In this document: in pieces, positions 16,157 through 24,911 of the stretch
How the letters are laid out: the number at the start of each line of letters is the position of its first letter
How positions within the stretch are numbered: the first letter of the stretch is position 1
DNA from: Phytoactinopolyspora halophila
Lineage (GTDB): Bacteria > Actinomycetota > Actinomycetes > Jiangellales > Jiangellaceae
Direction of reading: 5' to 3'
Length of the DNA stretch: 64,000 nt
NCBI RefSeq assembly: GCF_003287285.1
Contig: NZ_QMIG01000003.1
Span: forward strand, 62,001-126,000
Position numbers and translations under genes: made by a program
Notes under the pieces: model-generated
What the model saw: only the letters and a program-made list of their open reading frames with translations
Database searches by the model: none
Told to the model about the DNA's origin: nothing

Positions 16157-17428
16157 ATGGCCAAGGGCGCGTTGTGGAAGTTTCGCCGCAAGAAAGCCGA
16201 CCGGGAGCCGTCCTCTGCCACGCGGGACACCCCCGTGATGCCCGAAGACGCGGTCCCATTACGTCAGCTACTCGGTGTTGCCACCCTCACACCCGCCCAG
16301 GCCGCATTGCTCGCCCGTGACGTCATCGGCGGTGTCGAGGCGCTGCGGCGGCTCGGACCGGACGGCGTCGTGTTCGACACCGGCTCGGTCCGGTTGACGA
16401 GCTCCGGCCACGTCGGGTTCGCCCCGATGTGGTACGACGGCTCGCAGCGCGCCAGCGACGCCGCGGCAGCACTCCTGGACGAGCTGATCGGCAACGTCCG
16501 CAACGGCAGCGCGCAGCGCCGGGATGCCGTGTCGCACATCGAGCGGCTCGGCGATGCCAACGGAAACCTCACCAGCCTGGCCAATCGGGTGAACGAGGTG
16601 GCCGCGGAGCTCCTGAACGGCGAGGCCGGGCCACGCGTGCGGCACGTGCGGCGCGGGCTCGGCGCGCTGGTCACGGCGAGCCTGGGTCTCGAACGCGGCA
16701 GCGAAGACGCGGCGCGCCGGCCCGAGGTCATCCAACCGGCCCCGGCGCCCGCCGTCATGCCACGGATCACCAAACTCCCGCGATCGCAGCGGATGCCCCG
16801 CCGGCGCATCTTTCACAGCCGGCGCCGAGGCAGGGGGTGGAAGGTGCCGCTGGCCGCCGCCGTTGCCGCCGCGGTCGTCGTCGCCGGCTGGTGGGGAGCT
16901 CCCCGGGTCTGGGCAGAACTGGAAGACGGCTGGGACGAGCTGTTCGGTGCCTCCAATCCACCACCGACGGAGATCGATCCGGTGTCGCCTCCACCCGAGT
17001 CCGAGGATGACGACGGCGAGGCCGGGGAAGGCGACGGCGACACCACCGACGACGAGTCGGCGCTTGCCGACGTCGAACCTCCAGCACCGGAGTCGGCCGG
17101 GGCGATCAACGAGGTGAGCCTCGAAGCAGCCGACGGCACCTGCGAGGCCGACCAGCCGTGCCCGGTACGGGTGGAAGTCGACTTGGAGCCGGCGGCCTCC
17201 AGCCGGCAGGTGACGTGGTCGTTCGATGTCGTGGACCGGTGCGGCGAGGACGTCGCCACCCAGCCGGGTGTCACGGTGACGGCACAGGCTGGCTGGACCA
17301 GCGTGTGGGGTGATTCCCAAGTGGACGTTCCATCCGGAACGGCGCTCGCCATCATGGCCGTGACCGAATCGCCTGCCAATGCGTCGTCATCGCCGCTGCT
17401 GATCCCCGAGGACGACGGCACGTGTTGA
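16157..17428 (+). CDS. Single-pass membrane protein with kinase-remnant-like N-terminal domain
   Basis: A 423-aa protein from ATG 16157. Residues about 30-160 contain LLARDVIGGVEALRRLGPDG and VRLTSSGHVGFAPMW, which recall the H-G-D/N region of protein kinases but lack catalytic HRD and DFG motifs. A basic stretch (RMPRRRIFHSRRRGRG) precedes one transmembrane helix (VPLAAAVAAAVVVAGWW), then an acidic linker rich in D, E and P, and an external domain with four cysteines ending DDGTC. It lies 10 bp ahead of the RodA-PBP fusion, so a role in cell-wall synthesis is likely. The layout recalls the PknA/PknB-rodA-pbpA neighbourhood, but this is inference. Confidence 0.6.
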   Translation: MAKGALWKFRRKKADREPSSATRDTPVMPEDAVPLRQLLGVATLTPAQAALLARDVIGGVEALRRLGPDGVVFDTGSVRLTSSGHVGFAPMWYDGSQRASDAAAALLDELIGNVRNGSAQRRDAVSHIERLGDANGNLTSLANRVNEVAAELLNGEAGPRVRHVRRGLGALVTASLGLERGSEDAARRPEVIQPAPAPAVMPRITKLPRSQRMPRRRIFHSRRRGRGWKVPLAAAVAAAVVVAGWWGAPRVWAELEDGWDELFGASNPPPTEIDPVSPPPESEDDDGEAGEGDGDTTDDESALADVEPPAPESAGAINEVSLEAADGTCEADQPCPVRVEVDLEPAASSRQVTWSFDVVDRCGEDVATQPGVTVTAQAGWTSVWGDSQVDVPSGTALAIMAVTESPANASSSPLLIPEDDGTC

Positions 17429-17438
17429 GAGTCACGAC

Positions 17439-20324
17439 ATGCCTGTGCACACGAGCGGACCGTGGGGACCGCGAGTTCGCCCTGTCCTGCGCCACCCTCC
17501 GGGCGAGGCCACGTCGACGATGAAGAACCGCCGGGTACGCGCGGTCGATCCCGTGGTACTCGGCGCGGTGCTCGTGCTCGCCGGGCTCGGTGCCCTCAAT
17601 CTCATCACCATCGGCGCCAGCAACCTGGCGCTGCGCCACGTCGTCATCGTCGGCGGGGGCCTGGTGGTCATGGCCGTCGCCGCGCGGCTCGGCTTCGCCC
17701 GGCTCCCGCTGCTCGCGTGGGGGATGTATGCGCTCGCGCTCGCCGGCCTGCTCGCGGTGCTGGCCGGTGACGGGGGAGCGCGCAACGCCCGCCGGTGGCT
17801 CGACCTGGGCATCACCACCGTTCAGCCATCCGAGCTGGCAAAGGTCGCTGTGGTTCTGGTCCTGGCCACCCTGCTGGGCCAGGGATACACGAGGCGGCGG
17901 TTCCTCGTCGCCCTCGGCCTCGCGGCCGCTCCCGTCGGGCTAATCGTCCTCCAGCCGGATCTCTCAACTGCCCTGGTGCTCGCCGCCATGGCGGCATTCG
18001 TCGTGATCCTCGCCCGGGTGCCACTCGTTCCGTTGCTGCCCCTGTTCGGTGCGGCGCTGGCGGTGCTGCCCATGGCCGTGCTGTTCCTCGAGCCTTACCA
18101 GCTCGGGCGGCTGCAAGCCTTCGTCTCCGGCGAGCGCGGTGCCAGCGGTCCCGGATGGGCCATGCTGCAAGCGGAGATCGCCGTCGCGGTGGGCGGGCTC
18201 TCCGGAAGCGCCGACGAGCCCCTGCATGACCTGCGGGTGGAGTACATTCCCGAAGCCCAGCACGATCTCGCGTTCGCCAGTATCGTGCACAGCTGGGGCC
18301 TGCTCGCCGGTGTCGCGGTCGCGCTCGCCGTTCTCGCGTTGGTGTGGCGGGCAGCGCTGATCAGCCGGCAGGCGCAGCTGTCCGAAGGCGCCCTGCTGGC
18401 CGGGGGTGTCGCCGCGCTGCTGGGCGTGCAGACCGTGGTATCGATCGCCGCGAACCTGGGCCTGGCGCCACACACCGGCCTGCCGATCCCGCTGTTCAGC
18501 TACGGCGGAACGGCCGCCACGTCGCTGTTGCTCGCGTTCGGCCTGGTGCTCGCGGCCCGGCGGCACACGTATACCCGCTGGTCGCTGTGGGATCCACCAC
18601 CGGAGCGTCAGCGACGTCCCCGGTTCGCGCGTGTCGGGGCGCTCGTCCTCTCGGCGAACCTGTTCGGGCTGGCGTATTTCACCTGGCACACGCAGGACGT
18701 CCGCAGCGACGAACTGCGAGCGGTCAGCGAGGAACAGATGATGCGCTGCCTTCGGCTTCCGGCCGAGCGTGGCGTCATCGAGGACCGCAACGGCGAGGTG
18801 CTGGCCTCCAACGCGGACCAGTACGACGTGCGGGTGCTTCCCGGTCTGTTCCCGGATCATAATGCCGGCGCGGTGGAGAATCTCGCGTCCATGGTGGACG
18901 GGTCCTCCGACGATCTGCACGACGAGTTCGCCGGGAAGGGGGAGGAGCTCGACGTCACCGTGGCCACGGTCGGACCGGACGCGGCCGCGGAGCTGATCGA
19001 TGCGGATCTGCCGGGCGTGCTGGTGGCGCCGTCGGAACGCCGAGATTATCCGCACGGGCGGCTGCTGGGGCCGATGCTGGGCTTCGTCGGCGTCGGAACG
19101 TCCGAAGACATGGATCGATGGCCGGACCTGCCGCTGGGCGCCACCGTCGGACAGGCGGGCCTGGAACGGCAGTACGACGAGACACTGCGGGGCACCGACG
19201 GCGAACAGTGCGTGTACGTCGACCCGCAGAACCGCCCCGTCGCCGCTGCGGGGCGGACCGATCCGGAGCCGGGCGGCGACGTCCACTTGAACCTGGACCT
19301 CGACCTGCAAGAGGTGGCGAATGACGCGGTGGCCACGGCGATGGAGGAGAGCGGTGGCGACGTGGGCGCCGCGGTACTCATGGACGCGCGCACCGGCGCG
19401 GTGCTGGCCATGGCGGGAATCCCGGCCTACGACAACAACGTCTACACACCGCCGATCGACCGGGATCGGCTGCAGGAGGAGATCAACGCTCCCGGGCAGC
19501 CGCTGTTTCACCAGGCCATTCAGCACGCTGCACCACCGGGGTCCACCTTCAAACTCGTCACGGCGGCAGCCAACGCCGAGTACGAGGCGCTGCCTCCGGA
19601 TCGGGTTGTCCCCACCGGGGCCTCCTACACGCTGGGAGGGCACACGTTCGAGAACTGGCGTCCCATGCCGCCGCAGGATCTCGTCCAGGCGATCGCGTGG
19701 TCGAACAACGTCTATTTCTACGATCTCGCCTGGAAGCTCGGGGCGGACCGGCTCACCACTGTCGCGCAGCAGCTCGGGGCCGGAGAGCGCAGCGGCATCG
19801 ATCTGCCCGCCGAGAGCGCCGGTGTCCTCGGCACGCCCGAGTCCGTCGAGGAGGCCGGCGGCACGTGGTATCCGGGTGCCACGGTCGTGCTGGGAATCGG
19901 CCAGGGGCCAGTCGTGGCCACACCGCTGCAGGTGGCGCGCTGGACCGCCGGGATTGCCACCGGTGAGATGGTCACGCCCCAGCTCGCGGCGTCGTCTGGC
20001 GACGAGGAGATCGAGCCATCCGAGCCCGAATCGCTATCCTTCGCCGACCGCCTTGACCCCGTGCGGGACGGGATGCGCGCGGCCGGTTCGGGCGGCACGG
20101 CAGCCCTGTTGAATGAGCTCCCGGTCGACGCGGGTGGCAAGACGGGTTCGGCGGAGAATCCGGCGTCGCCGACGAGCGAGCCGGACTCCTGGTTCACCGC
20201 CGTCGCACCGATAGACGATCCCGACGTCGTCGCCACCGTGTACGTCCGTGGCGGGGGAATGGGCTCCACTACGTCCGGCCCGGCGGCGCTGGAGATTCTT
20301 CAGGCCTACTTCGAGCAGCAGTAG
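17439..20324 (+). CDS. RodA/FtsW (SEDS) polymerase fused to class B penicillin-binding protein
   Basis: One uninterrupted 961-aa frame. Residues about 35-370 form ten membrane helices with SEDS hallmarks: QPSELAK, LQPDLSTAL, the loop YIPEAQHD with D276 at the catalytic position, and IPLFSYGGTAA. An eleventh helix (VGALVLSANLFGLAYF) then carries the chain outside, where LPAERGVIEDRNGEVLASN starts a class B PBP. The transpeptidase motifs are S702-TF-K705, S755-N-N757 and K901-T-G903. The topology fits: glycan polymerase in the membrane, crosslinking domain outside. Normally rodA and pbpA/mrdA are adjacent separate genes. An alternative start is ATG 17520. It would lay down peptidoglycan during elongation or division. 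Confidence 0.9.
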   Translation: MPVHTSGPWGPRVRPVLRHPPGEATSTMKNRRVRAVDPVVLGAVLVLAGLGALNLITIGASNLALRHVVIVGGGLVVMAVAARLGFARLPLLAWGMYALALAGLLAVLAGDGGARNARRWLDLGITTVQPSELAKVAVVLVLATLLGQGYTRRRFLVALGLAAAPVGLIVLQPDLSTALVLAAMAAFVVILARVPLVPLLPLFGAALAVLPMAVLFLEPYQLGRLQAFVSGERGASGPGWAMLQAEIAVAVGGLSGSADEPLHDLRVEYIPEAQHDLAFASIVHSWGLLAGVAVALAVLALVWRAALISRQAQLSEGALLAGGVAALLGVQTVVSIAANLGLAPHTGLPIPLFSYGGTAATSLLLAFGLVLAARRHTYTRWSLWDPPPERQRRPRFARVGALVLSANLFGLAYFTWHTQDVRSDELRAVSEEQMMRCLRLPAERGVIEDRNGEVLASNADQYDVRVLPGLFPDHNAGAVENLASMVDGSSDDLHDEFAGKGEELDVTVATVGPDAAAELIDADLPGVLVAPSERRDYPHGRLLGPMLGFVGVGTSEDMDRWPDLPLGATVGQAGLERQYDETLRGTDGEQCVYVDPQNRPVAAAGRTDPEPGGDVHLNLDLDLQEVANDAVATAMEESGGDVGAAVLMDARTGAVLAMAGIPAYDNNVYTPPIDRDRLQEEINAPGQPLFHQAIQHAAPPGSTFKLVTAAANAEYEALPPDRVVPTGASYTLGGHTFENWRPMPPQDLVQAIAWSNNVYFYDLAWKLGADRLTTVAQQLGAGERSGIDLPAESAGVLGTPESVEEAGGTWYPGATVVLGIGQGPVVATPLQVARWTAGIATGEMVTPQLAASSGDEEIEPSEPESLSFADRLDPVRDGMRAAGSGGTAALLNELPVDAGGKTGSAENPASPTSEPDSWFTAVAPIDDPDVVATVYVRGGGMGSTTSGPAALEILQAYFEQQ

Positions 20325-20383
20325 AGCCGGTGGAGCCGCGGATCTGCGCCTGCATCACGACTGCATCGCGCCTTTGGGAGCCC

Positions 20384-20469
20384 TCAGCGCCCACTTCGAT
20401 GCCGAAACATGCGCTTACTCGCCGTTCTGGCCGTATTCCTGCATGTCTGGGTGTCGAAGTCGGCGCTGA
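20384..20469. repeat. Long imperfect inverted repeat between converging genes
   Basis: 29-nt arms at 20384-20412 and 20441-20469 pair with about five mismatches around a 28-nt loop. It lies after the RodA-PBP fusion and spans the 3' end of the converging vanZ-like gene, so it may be a bidirectional terminator. Confidence 0.5.
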
Positions 20470-21038
20470 CGATCGACGCCGCCAGAACGCGAACGGACGT
20501 GCCAGTTCACGACGACGCGCCGGGCCGCGTGCCCCAATGCGAGCCCGCCCAGGCCACCCACCGAACACACGAGCCAATCCTCGGCCGAGGCCACGCGTCC
20601 CGCCACGAACACGTACTGGATCAGCTCGATACTCAGCGGAACCACGATCGTGATGGCCACCGCCGTCCGGATCCGCAGGCCGCCGGTGAGCGTCAACGCA
20701 AGGAAGAATCCCAACGGCACGAAAAGCGCGGTGTTTGCCATTATCTGTACCAGCGCCATGTCCCGCGCGAACTCATCGAACACCCGCCGGAACGGAACCA
20801 GCTCGAGATGACGACGACTGTCGTCATACGCAGGCAGGAGAGTAACGGCCAGGACCATGCCGGCCGACATGACCACTCCCGCCCAGGAAACGACTCGGGG
20901 TACCGAGACGCCACCCTGCCGTCGGTGGCTGACGTACGTCAGCGACAGCGCAACGACGACGACCACCACAAAGAGAAATGTGATGGTCGGAACACTCTGA
21001 CTGAAGGCACGCGTCATCTGTTCCACGGTGCAACTCAC
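20415..21038 (-). CDS. VanZ-like family membrane protein
   Basis: A 207-aa protein with about five membrane helices. It has the VanZ pattern: SAGMVLAVTLLPAYDD, MANTALFVPLGFFLAL, VPLSIELIQYVF and RVASAEDWLVCSVGGLGGLALG. Family members include the teicoplanin-resistance accessory VanZ, but most have no known role. GTG 21038 follows GGAAGA by five bases. Its neighbours make cell wall and shape proteins. The last 30 residues are encoded within a long inverted repeat and may not be conserved. Confidence 0.8.
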   Translation of the reverse strand: MSCTVEQMTRAFSQSVPTITFLFVVVVVVALSLTYVSHRRQGGVSVPRVVSWAGVVMSAGMVLAVTLLPAYDDSRRHLELVPFRRVFDEFARDMALVQIMANTALFVPLGFFLALTLTGGLRIRTAVAITIVVPLSIELIQYVFVAGRVASAEDWLVCSVGGLGGLALGHAARRVVVNWHVRSRSGGVDRQRRLRHPDMQEYGQNGE

Positions 21039-21176
21039 ATGTATCTTCCACAGTGGGTGTGTCCAAGCCTGGCATCGAAACCGGCCGGGCTACACGCGGC
21101 GTGCGAGGAATAACGGCCGTGATAGCGGCCGGTTCGGCACACGGAATTCGGTCATGCGGGAGGCGCGCGAACTCCG

Positions 21177-22163
21177 CTAGCCGCCGTAGGCGGCCAGCAC
21201 CTCCGGGTGCATCATGGCGACACTGGCCCCCTCGGCCACGCAGGTCAGGGGACGGTCGGCCAGCTTCACCGGGAAGCCGAAGTGTTCTTCGAGCAGCTGG
21301 GTGAATCCGGACATCAGCGCGCCTCCGCCGATGGCGAGCACGCCGTGGCTCATGATGTCACCCACCGCCTGCGCGGGCAGGTCTTCCAGGCAGCTGGTCA
21401 ATGTCTGGACGATCTCGTCGACCGTGGTCCGGAGAGCTTCCTTGACCTCGTCGTTTTCCAGCGTCACGAGCCGGGCGCGGCCGGTTGCGCCGTCGCGGCC
21501 TTCGACGATCAGCGGCGGATCGGCCAGGGCGTCCATGGCCACTTTGAGGTTCTCCGCCGTCAGGTCGCCGACGACCAGCTGATGCTCGGAGCGCAAGTAC
21601 TGTGACAAGGTCCGGGTGAGTTCGTCGCCCGCCACGCGGCAGGTGCGCGAGGCCAGGATGCCGCCGTAACAGAATCCGGTGATCTCCGCCGTGCCGCCGC
21701 CGACATCGACGACGAGGTGGGCGCGCGGTTCGAGCGGGTCGATGCCGGATCCGAGCGCCCCGGCGACTGGCTCGGGCAGCAGCGCCACCTTGCGCAGGCC
21801 AGCCTCGTGTCCGGCTTCCAGCAGGGCCCGGCATTCCAGGGTCGTCGCTCCCGTGGGAACCCCGATGACGGCACGGCGGCGCAGCCCGGACCACACGTGC
21901 TGTCTCGCCTTGCGAAGGATGGCGACGATGAATGAGCGCGCCGATTCCAGATCGACGATCACACCGTCTTGGAGGGGCCGCACGGTCTGAAAGCCCACGG
22001 GCGTCCGGCCGATGAGCTGGCGTGCGTCCTCGCCTACGAGGATGGGAACCGTGGGCTCGTCTGCCCGGGCAAGCATGACCGACGGCTCGTCGAACACGAT
22101 GCCCCGTTTGGGCTGGACAACCACAGTGTTTGCGGTCCCGAGATCTACACCGAAGCCACCCAC
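21177..22163 (-). CDS. mreB: MreB-like actin-family protein
   Basis: About 328 aa with the MreB/Hsp70 ATPase signature: phosphate-1 GFGVDLGTANTVV, then VRPLQDGVIVDLESA, phosphate-2 HLVVDVGGGTAEIT, and the adenosine motif GVLAIGGGALMSG. MreB filaments direct cell-wall synthesis along the membrane. GTG 22163 has GGAGGT four bases upstream; the TTG at 22175 overlaps that site. It shares the neighbourhood with the RodA-PBP fusion, but mreC and mreD are not adjacent. It diverges from thrS. Confidence 0.85.
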   Translation of the reverse strand: MGGFGVDLGTANTVVVQPKRGIVFDEPSVMLARADEPTVPILVGEDARQLIGRTPVGFQTVRPLQDGVIVDLESARSFIVAILRKARQHVWSGLRRRAVIGVPTGATTLECRALLEAGHEAGLRKVALLPEPVAGALGSGIDPLEPRAHLVVDVGGGTAEITGFCYGGILASRTCRVAGDELTRTLSQYLRSEHQLVVGDLTAENLKVAMDALADPPLIVEGRDGATGRARLVTLENDEVKEALRTTVDEIVQTLTSCLEDLPAQAVGDIMSHGVLAIGGGALMSGFTQLLEEHFGFPVKLADRPLTCVAEGASVAMMHPEVLAAYGG

Positions 22164-22268
22164 CGTCACCTCCAACCCTAGGCTTCAAGATCTTGTTTCC
22201 ACTCTACGCCGCCGCCCGGGTACGATCGACCCGGTTCCGTGCACGAATTTGAGCGAAGGAGAAGCGTC

Positions 22269-24275
22269 GTGTCCGATCACATCCGTATCGTCGTCGCCGG
22301 TGCCGAGCGACAGGTGGATACGGGCACGACGGCCGCCGATCTCTTCGCTGACGACCCCGCAGTGATCGCCGCCCGCGTCGGTGACCAGCTCGTCGATCTC
22401 GCCCGGCCGCTGGCCGACGGCGAGAAGATCGATCCGGTTCCGATCGACTCCGACGACGGCCGCGCCATCTTGCGCCATTCCACCGCGCACGTTCTCGCCC
22501 AGGCCGTGCAGGAGCTGTTTCCGCACGCCAAGCTCGGCGTGGGACCGCCCGTGGAGAACGGCTTCTACTACGACTTCGACGTCGCCGAGCCGTTCACCCC
22601 GGAGGATCTGAAACAGCTCGAGAAGCGGATGCAGCGCATCATGAAGGAGCGCCAGCAGTTCGTGCGGAGGGCAGTCGCCGACGACGAGGCGCGCGCCGAG
22701 CTGGCGGACGAGCCGTACAAGCTGGAGTTGATCGGCCTCAAGGGCGGCGCCGAGGGTGGCGAGTCGGGCCCGGATGGCGCCGCGGCCGAGGTCGGCTCGG
22801 GTGAGCTGACGATCTATGACAACGTCCGGCGCGGGGGAGAGGTCGCCTGGAAAGACCTGTGCCGGGGTCCGCACCTGCCCACCACCAAGCACATTCCCGC
22901 GTTCAAGCTGATGCGCGTGGCGGCGGCCTACTGGCGCGGCGACGAGAGCAACCGCCAGCTGCAGCGCATCTACGGCACCGCGTGGGAGAGCAAGGACGAG
23001 CTGCAGGCTTACCTCGACCGGCTGGCCGAGGCCGAGCGCCGCGACCATCGCAAGCTCGGTGCCCAGCTGGATCTGTTCAGCTTCCCCGAGGAGATCGGCT
23101 CCGGGCTGGCCGTGTGGCACCCGAAGGGGGCCGTGGTGCGCCGGGTGATGGAGGAGTATTCGCGCCAGCGGCACGAGACCTCCGGTTACGAGTTCGTCTA
23201 CACCCCGCACATCACCAAGGACTCCCTGTTCGAACAGTCGGGGCACCTGAGCTTCTACAAGGACGATCTGTATCCGCCGGTGCACCTGGACGCCGAGTAT
23301 GACGCCGAGGGCAACCTCCGCAAGCCCGGGCAGGATTACTACCTCAAGCCGATGAACTGCCCGATGCACACCATGGTGTTCAAGTCGCGCGGGCGTTCGT
23401 ACCGCGAGTTGCCGCTGCGGCTGTTCGAGTTCGGCATGGTGTACCGGTACGAGCGTTCCGGTGTGGTGCACGGGCTGGTCCGTTCGCGGGGGTTCACCCA
23501 GGACGACGCGCACATCTTCTGCACCCCGGAACAGCTCGCGGGCGAGCTGGCCAGCCTGCTGGAGTTCGTCCTGGGGCTGCTGCGCGATTATGGCCTGTCC
23601 CGGTTCCGGGCCGAGCTGTCCACCCGGCCCGAGAAGTTCGTCGGCAACATCGAGGACTGGAACCAGGCGGAGGCCGCCCTCGAAGAAGCGTTGAAGAAGG
23701 CCGAGCTGCCGTACACCATCAACGAGGGCGACGGCGCGTTCTACGCCCCCAAGATCGACGTCCACGTCACCGACGCGATCGGCCGCAGCTGGCAGCTGTC
23801 CACGCTGCAGGTGGATCTGCAGACACCGGTCCGCCTCGACGTGGAGTACACCGCCGCCGATGGCACGCGCCAGCGGCCGTACATGATCCACCGGGCGTTG
23901 TTCGGCTCCATCGAACGGTTCTTCGGCATCTTGCTGGAGCACTACGCCGGGGCCTTCCCGCCGTGGCTTGCGCCGGTGCAGGTTGCCAGCATCCCGATCG
24001 CGGATCATCACGTTCCCTACCTCGACGAGGTGGCCGCCAAGCTGCGTGAACGCGGCGTCCGCGTCGACGTCGACACCTCGGACGATCGCATGCAGAAGAA
24101 GATCCGCAACGCGCAGACGCAGAAGGTCCCGTATATGCTGCTCGCCGGCGACGACGACGTCGCGCAGGGTGCGGTGTCGTTCCGGTATCGCGACGGCACC
24201 CAGAAGAACGGTGTGCCCGTCGACGACGCGATCGCCGAGATCGTCGACGCGGTCGAACGTCGCGTGCAGGTCTGA
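22269..24275 (+). CDS. thrS: Threonyl-tRNA synthetase
   Basis: A 668-aa class II synthetase. In order: a TGS domain ([15 protein letters not shown]), an editing domain with [16 protein letters not shown] and the zinc-type Cys-His region ([11 protein letters not shown]), the class II core with motif 2-like [18 protein letters not shown] and motif 3 [18 protein letters not shown], and an anticodon-binding C-terminus. It charges tRNA-Thr. AAGGAG at 22256-22261, seven bases before GTG 22269, sets the start; an upstream GTG at 22239 is less likely. The HIT-family gene follows after 16 bp, a common actinobacterial arrangement. Confidence 0.97.
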   Translation: MSDHIRIVVAGAERQVDTGTTAADLFADDPAVIAARVGDQLVDLARPLADGEKIDPVPIDSDDGRAILRHSTAHVLAQAVQELFPHAKLGVGPPVENGFYYDFDVAEPFTPEDLKQLEKRMQRIMKERQQFVRRAVADDEARAELADEPYKLELIGLKGGAEGGESGPDGAAAEVGSGELTIYDNVRRGGEVAWKDLCRGPHLPTTKHIPAFKLMRVAAAYWRGDESNRQLQRIYGTAWESKDELQAYLDRLAEAERRDHRKLGAQLDLFSFPEEIGSGLAVWHPKGAVVRRVMEEYSRQRHETSGYEFVYTPHITKDSLFEQSGHLSFYKDDLYPPVHLDAEYDAEGNLRKPGQDYYLKPMNCPMHTMVFKSRGRSYRELPLRLFEFGMVYRYERSGVVHGLVRSRGFTQDDAHIFCTPEQLAGELASLLEFVLGLLRDYGLSRFRAELSTRPEKFVGNIEDWNQAEAALEEALKKAELPYTINEGDGAFYAPKIDVHVTDAIGRSWQLSTLQVDLQTPVRLDVEYTAADGTRQRPYMIHRALFGSIERFFGILLEHYAGAFPPWLAPVQVASIPIADHHVPYLDEVAAKLRERGVRVDVDTSDDRMQKKIRNAQTQKVPYMLLAGDDDVAQGAVSFRYRDGTQKNGVPVDDAIAEIVDAVERRVQV

Positions 24276-24291
24276 GCGAGGGTTTCCGGGC

Positions 24292-24831
24292 ATGTCCGAC
24301 GACCGGTTGCAACGGCTGTGGACGCCGTACCGCATGGCCTACATCAAGGCCGGTAACGAGCGCAATGGCACGAGCGATGAGTGCCCGCTGTGCCGGATCC
24401 CCACGATGGCCGACGACGAGGGCCTCATCGTGTTCCGGGGAACGCACGTGTACGCGGTGCTCAACCTGCATCCGTACAACCCCGGGCACCTGATGGTGGT
24501 GACCAATCGCCACGTCGGGGATCTCGAGGAGCTGACCGACGCCGAGATGGTCGAGCTGACCTCGGCGACCCGGGACGCCGTTGAGGCGATCAAGACGGCG
24601 TCCCGGCCGCACGGGTTCAACGTCGGGCTGAACCTCGGTGGTGTCGCAGGGGGCTCGCTCTCGGCGCATCTGCACCAGCACGTGGTGCCGCGCTGGAGCG
24701 GCGACGCGAACTTCATGACCGTGCTGGGCGAGACCAAGGTGATGCCGCAGCTGCTGGCCGACACGCGCGAGCTGCTCGTGGAGAACTGGCCCACCCCGTC
24801 GCCCTCAGCATCCCCTGATCACGAGGGCTAG
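24292..24831 (+). CDS. HIT-family hydrolase (AP4A-phosphorylase-like)
   Basis: A 179-aa histidine-triad protein. It has CPLCRIP near the N-terminus (zinc-type cysteines), VLNLHPYNPGHLMVV and the catalytic triad HLHQHVVPRW. Such proteins split nucleotide polyphosphates or adenylated compounds. In many actinobacteria this gene sits directly between thrS and pgsA-type genes; here thrS is upstream as expected, but the phospholipid genes appear only 31 kb later. Confidence 0.9.
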   Translation: MSDDRLQRLWTPYRMAYIKAGNERNGTSDECPLCRIPTMADDEGLIVFRGTHVYAVLNLHPYNPGHLMVVTNRHVGDLEELTDAEMVELTSATRDAVEAIKTASRPHGFNVGLNLGGVAGGSLSAHLHQHVVPRWSGDANFMTVLGETKVMPQLLADTRELLVENWPTPSPSASPDHEG

Positions 24832-24845
24832 CGCAGCATCACTGC

Positions 24846-24911
24846 TGGCTGGCGGCGAGATGTTGTCACTCGTGGCTGGCGGCTAGCGCGGCGTCATTCG
24901 TGGCTGGCGGC
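24846..24911. repeat. Three degenerate tandem copies of the gntR 3' end
   Basis: TGGCTGGCGGC occurs at 24846, 24873 and 24901, a 27-28-bp period with similar flanks (cact/catt-cg before copies 2 and 3). The third copy is the 3' coding end of the GntR gene, so the other two look like decayed duplications of it. Confidence 0.5.

Noticed and set aside
14113-16230. A 705-codon open frame on the minus strand
   Set aside because: It lies antisense to the MMPL, LOG and ATP-grasp genes, has low-complexity Arg/Gly/Pro composition and no family motif; long shadow frames are normal in high-GC DNA.
24846-24911. CRISPR-like array
   Set aside because: The three repeats are degenerate, contiguous 27-28-bp units derived from a gene end, with no spacers and no cas genes in the window.
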